This document shows, in pieces, positions 61,211 through 64,000 of a DNA stretch of 64,000 nucleotides. The notes below the pieces were generated by a model that did not search any database, was not told the DNA's origin, and saw only the letters and a list, made by a program, of their open reading frames with translations. The first letter of the stretch is position 1, and each line of letters opens with the position of its first letter. Both the position numbers and the translations under genes were made by a program. This DNA comes from Deltaproteobacteria bacterium (GTDB taxonomy: Bacteria; Desulfobacterota; Syntrophobacteria; Syntrophobacterales; Syntrophobacteraceae): contig JAJXYD010000025.1 of NCBI GenBank assembly GCA_021780695.1, positions 62,001 through 126,000 on the forward strand. Direction: 5' to 3'.

Positions 61211-62671
61211 TTGGACCTCGTACCTCATGCCCCACAACTGACCGGCGATACCGAAGAAGTCAACGACAAGATCACTCTGGTTGGCGAGGCGCCAAGGATT
61301 TTGATCGTCGATGACAGCCCCACGATCAGATATACGCTAAAAAAGGACCTGCTGCGAATGGGGGCCGTCGTAACCGAAGCCGCAAACGGAAGCGAGGCTC
61401 TTAGCTGCGCGGAGACCCAGGATTTCGACCTCATCATAACGGACCTGGAGATGCCGCAGATGGACGGCTTTACCCTCTGCGCCAGGTTAAAGAGCCATCC
61501 GACAAAAAACTCCATTCCCATCGTGATTCTCAGTTCCAGGGAAACGGAAATAGATATTGAAAATGCTTTCAAGGTGGGAGCGTCGAATTATATTACAAAA
61601 TCCAATGCAAGAAAGGATATACGCGCCCGAGTAAAAGAGATTCTCGACAAACGGTCTCTTCTCAACGGCAGAACGGTCCTCGTGGTAGATGACTCCTCGT
61701 CGATCCGCAATTTGATCGAGAAGGCCTTAAGAAAGGCAGGATTCCAGGTAATCCTGGCCGAAAACGGCAAAATGGCCCTCGAACTGCTTGCGCGATATTC
61801 TCCGGATATGATCGTAAGCGATTTGCACATGCCGGTGCTGGACGGGCTGGAGCTGTGCAAGACCATCCACCACAACAGCGACTTTTCACAAATCCCCTTT
61901 ATCATCATGAGTTCGGACGGCGACAGGGCCAAGATGCGCCAACTGCTCGAATACGGCGCTTCGGCCTACCTTGTGAAGCCGTTCAATATAGAGCAGTTGG
62001 TAGTTACCGCGGAAAGATTTCTATCGGATCACTTCAGCCGGGTCTTAAATGAGCGAAAACGGTTGGAATCCGAGCGGCAGTTATTGATCGCGAGCATAAC
62101 CAGCCTTGTACTGGCCCTTGAAGCCAAGGACCTGTGCACGCGCGGCCACTCCGATGCGGTTGCCGCGCTCATAATAGATATGGCTCGTGAGATGTCGATG
62201 GATGAAGACCAAATCGAAAGAGTCAGAATCGCGGGCAAACTACACGATCTTGGGAAAATTGGCATTCGAGACGATATTTTGCTAAAACCCGGCCCTCTAA
62301 ACGAGGAAGAGTGGAAAATACTCAAGCTCCATCCGATCATCGGGGCCGAAATCCTCAGCCCCATTCAGAGCCTTTCCGACATAATTCCAGCCATTCGCAA
62401 CCATCACGAGAGGCTGGACGGCAAAGGCTACCCGGAAGGATTAAAGGGCGGTCAAATACCTCTTCTGGCCCGCATGGTGGCCGTAGCGGACACCTATGAC
62501 GCGCTGCGCCGGGACCGGCCTTACAGAAAAGGACGCTCAGAGGAAGACGCGCTCGCAATTCTTTATGAAGCCCAGGGAACCCAGCTTTGCCCGGAATGCG
62601 TGGAAATTTTTTTAAAAGTCCTGGAAAAACACGGACTCGAATCGGCCGCCGCGTTCGGATGGAGCATGTGA
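61211..62671 (+). CDS. Double-receiver HD-GYP response regulator
   Basis: 486 residues from TTG 61211, which follows AGGGAAAG; a TTG at 61184 is the alternative. Two receivers: REC1 (about 29-145, LIVDDSPTIR, TDLEMPQMDG, ending ITKSNAR) and REC2 (~158-275, LVVDDSSSIR, SDLHMPVLDG, LVKPFN). A long helix then leads to an HD-GYP domain (~300-470): HDLGKIGIRDD, HHERLDGKGYPEGL, DTYDALRRDRPYR. The HD and GYP residues are complete, so it probably hydrolyses c-di-GMP on phosphorylation. No cognate kinase adjoins it. Confidence 0.92.
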   Translation: MDLVPHAPQLTGDTEEVNDKITLVGEAPRILIVDDSPTIRYTLKKDLLRMGAVVTEAANGSEALSCAETQDFDLIITDLEMPQMDGFTLCARLKSHPTKNSIPIVILSSRETEIDIENAFKVGASNYITKSNARKDIRARVKEILDKRSLLNGRTVLVVDDSSSIRNLIEKALRKAGFQVILAENGKMALELLARYSPDMIVSDLHMPVLDGLELCKTIHHNSDFSQIPFIIMSSDGDRAKMRQLLEYGASAYLVKPFNIEQLVVTAERFLSDHFSRVLNERKRLESERQLLIASITSLVLALEAKDLCTRGHSDAVAALIIDMAREMSMDEDQIERVRIAGKLHDLGKIGIRDDILLKPGPLNEEEWKILKLHPIIGAEILSPIQSLSDIIPAIRNHHERLDGKGYPEGLKGGQIPLLARMVAVADTYDALRRDRPYRKGRSEEDALAILYEAQGTQLCPECVEIFLKVLEKHGLESAAAFGWSM

Positions 62672-62735
62672 TCCCGCGGCTCTCCGGCCTCGCGGGTCCC
62701 CCCCCCCGGCAATACTGTTACTTAAGCTCTGTAAG

Positions 62736-62913
62736 TCCCACGCGAAGACGCGAAAATTTTACCCGGGAAAAGTGCGATTTTCGGACCGGTCTTCGAGGAC
62801 TAATTAAAGCCTGGATCGCTCGGGTCAATCCGGACAGGTTTCCTAGTGCGTTTCTTTGATCTCTTTTTTCGCGCCTTCGCATCTTTGTATGAGCCTAAAT
62901 CAACAACATTGCC
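62736..62913 (-). repeat. Dispersed repeat, copy C (inverted)
   Basis: 178 bp, the reverse-complement relative of the copy at 7989-8156 along its full length. It starts TCCCACGCGAAGACGCGAAAA on the plus strand and ends TTGATTTAGGCTCAT-like on the minus, reaching GGCAATGTTG. It has an extra GCGAAGGCGCG unit in the left arm, as copy A has. About 50 kb separates it from the other copies. Confidence 0.88.
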
Positions 62914-62927
62914 AAGGGGGAGATTTT

Positions 62928-63980
62928 CTAAACTTTCCTGTATGTCTTTGCCTGGGGTCCAAGCTGCGAACCGGGCACGAAACGTTTGAGGAAAAGCATG
63001 CTCACCGCAATCGGAATGAAATAGTAGGCTACCCTGTAGATAAGTATAGCGAGAAGGGCAAGACTGTAATCGAGTCCCATAAGGTGAAAGGCTCCGGCCA
63101 TCGAAGCTTCCATGACGCCGATCGAGGCGGGCGTAAGGGAAACCATGGTCGTAAAGAGGCCTATGGAAAAGCCTACCATCAAGATCTTATTGGCCACAGG
63201 GTAGCCGATCGAGATGAAGGAAAACTTAAGACAAAGAAACATGAAGAGCCAATCGAAAAGTGCCAAAGTGGCCGGGGCAAGTAAGATCCCCCTGTTGCTC
63301 ATTATCATATTGAGACTATCGTTAAAGTTTTGAAAAAAAGCCTGGGCGCGATCCCTCCTGATCCAATTGGGCTTTCCAACTTTTTGACACAGGGTGGTAA
63401 CGACCTTTTCCCCTAAATGCCAGGCTCGGGTTCTAAACCCCTCGTAAATGATAGTCTGGACGGTCACAAAGGTTAGAAGGAAGGCGACAATGAGGACCAC
63501 CACCCCGAAAAGCACCTGGTCGCGGTCGGTTATCTGGTGTTGGCTGTAGAGATAGAAAAAACCCAGATATATGAACAGGACGGCTATGGTATTGGTTAGA
63601 AAACCGTGAATAATGGAAACCGAAACGGTGTTGCTTGGCGGGATATCTTCTCGCGAGAGCAGATAGACCTTGGCGGCCACACCGCTCAAACCGGCTACCG
63701 ACATCACGGAGTTAAGGGTGCTTGCCAGCAGAGTGATTTTAAAGCAGGAGGCAAAAGATATGGGCAGGCTGATCCCGCTGAGCAATTTTTTTAATACGCC
63801 GGCTATGCAGGCATAGCTCAAGAAGGCCGAAACAACCACCGTAACGGCCCAAAAGGGGTTCATATCTCCCAGATCGTCCAATAATCTATGAAAGTTGGCC
63901 TGCTTGAAAGTATACACCAGGATGAGCAGACCGATAAAAGCTGCGATCCAAAACCTCTTGCGAGTGGCTATGCTTCCCAA
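62928..63980 (-). CDS. Flippase-like membrane protein, LPG-synthase TM family
   Basis: 350 residues from TTG 63980, with GGAGG upstream; the reading frame is open to the window edge, so the true start could lie outside. About seven or eight helices with the family signature LNSVMSVAGLSGVAAKVYLLSREDIPPS (~91-118) and VSLTPASIGVMEASMAGAF (~275-293). This is the transmembrane part of the lysyl-phosphatidylglycerol synthase family (UPF0104), without the soluble transferase. Such proteins act in lipid or glycolipid transfer, but here the substrate is unknown. Confidence 0.8.
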   Translation of the reverse strand: MGSIATRKRFWIAAFIGLLILVYTFKQANFHRLLDDLGDMNPFWAVTVVVSAFLSYACIAGVLKKLLSGISLPISFASCFKITLLASTLNSVMSVAGLSGVAAKVYLLSREDIPPSNTVSVSIIHGFLTNTIAVLFIYLGFFYLYSQHQITDRDQVLFGVVVLIVAFLLTFVTVQTIIYEGFRTRAWHLGEKVVTTLCQKVGKPNWIRRDRAQAFFQNFNDSLNMIMSNRGILLAPATLALFDWLFMFLCLKFSFISIGYPVANKILMVGFSIGLFTTMVSLTPASIGVMEASMAGAFHLMGLDYSLALLAILIYRVAYYFIPIAVSMLFLKRFVPGSQLGPQAKTYRKV

Positions 63981-64000
63981 CGCTCCTCCACAATCGATCG

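Noticed and set aside
1..64000. CRISPR arrays, tRNA or rRNA genes, prophage, restriction or toxin-antitoxin systems
   Set aside because: No regularly spaced repeats, no cloverleaf sequence with a T-arm pattern, and no phage structural or defence proteins were recognised on either strand.

Overview
The window looks like chromosomal DNA of a Gram-negative, flagellated deltaproteobacterium (Desulfobacterota, perhaps Syntrophobacteria-like). The evidence is: (i) the gene order rpsB-tsf-pyrH-frr-uppS-cdsA-dxr-rseP-tsaB; (ii) flgH/flgI, which encode L and P rings and so imply an outer membrane; (iii) flhF-flhG-fliA with sigma-54-type promoters in front of flagellar operons; (iv) a DUF370/RemA-like gene before gmk, which is found in deltaproteobacteria and Firmicutes. 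The lineage is inferred from gene order and protein style, not from a database search.

Layout. 1-5.5 kb: a malate synthase cut by the window edge, WrbA, a GNAT acetyltransferase, a decayed IS91 transposase, and an SDR-fabH operon. 5.6-8.2 kb is the mobile-DNA zone: a receiver-domain gene broken by one in-frame amber codon, an IS630-family transposase, a MITE-like element of about 110 bp with TA-ended inverted repeats, and two copies of a dispersed repeat whose third copy lies at 62.7 kb. 8.2-15.3 kb: a cold-shock protein, a large PAS/GAF-LuxR sensor-regulator, a D,D-carboxypeptidase, a hydrolase and exonuclease III. 15.6-24 kb is the translation/isoprenoid/envelope superoperon. 24-27.7 kb: a secreted CAP-domain protein, a small unknown protein and CstA.

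27.8-57.8 kb is a large flagellar region. flgF-G-A-H-I-J-N-K-L run on the minus strand from a sigma-54 promoter. The export and switch genes fliL-M-N-O-P-Q-R-flhB-A-F-G-fliA follow on the minus strand, also behind a sigma-54 promoter, and end with a FliL-like protein and a DUF2802-like protein. flgD and a very short flgE are on the plus strand. fliK and a lysozyme-like protein complete the set. A glycine-rich RRM protein sits between the first two blocks. A cobalt ECF transporter (cbiM-N-like-Q-O) behind a cobalamin riboswitch and terminator is embedded between flgE and fliK. Filament, motor, MS-ring and export-ATPase genes (fliC, motAB, fliF-J, flgBC) are not in the window.

57.9-64 kb: an L,D-transpeptidase, remA-gmk-rlmB and a small membrane protein, a double-receiver HD-GYP regulator, the third copy of the dispersed repeat, and an LPG-synthase/flippase-type membrane protein cut near its start.

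Most of the window is ordinary core and flagellar content. The points most worth a second look are: the separate lysozyme-like protein beside fliK together with a FlgJ that has only the rod-binding domain; the compact axial proteins; the SDR without its catalytic Tyr/Lys; the amber-interrupted receiver; and the two families of small inverted-repeat elements. No CRISPR array, tRNA, rRNA or prophage was recognised.
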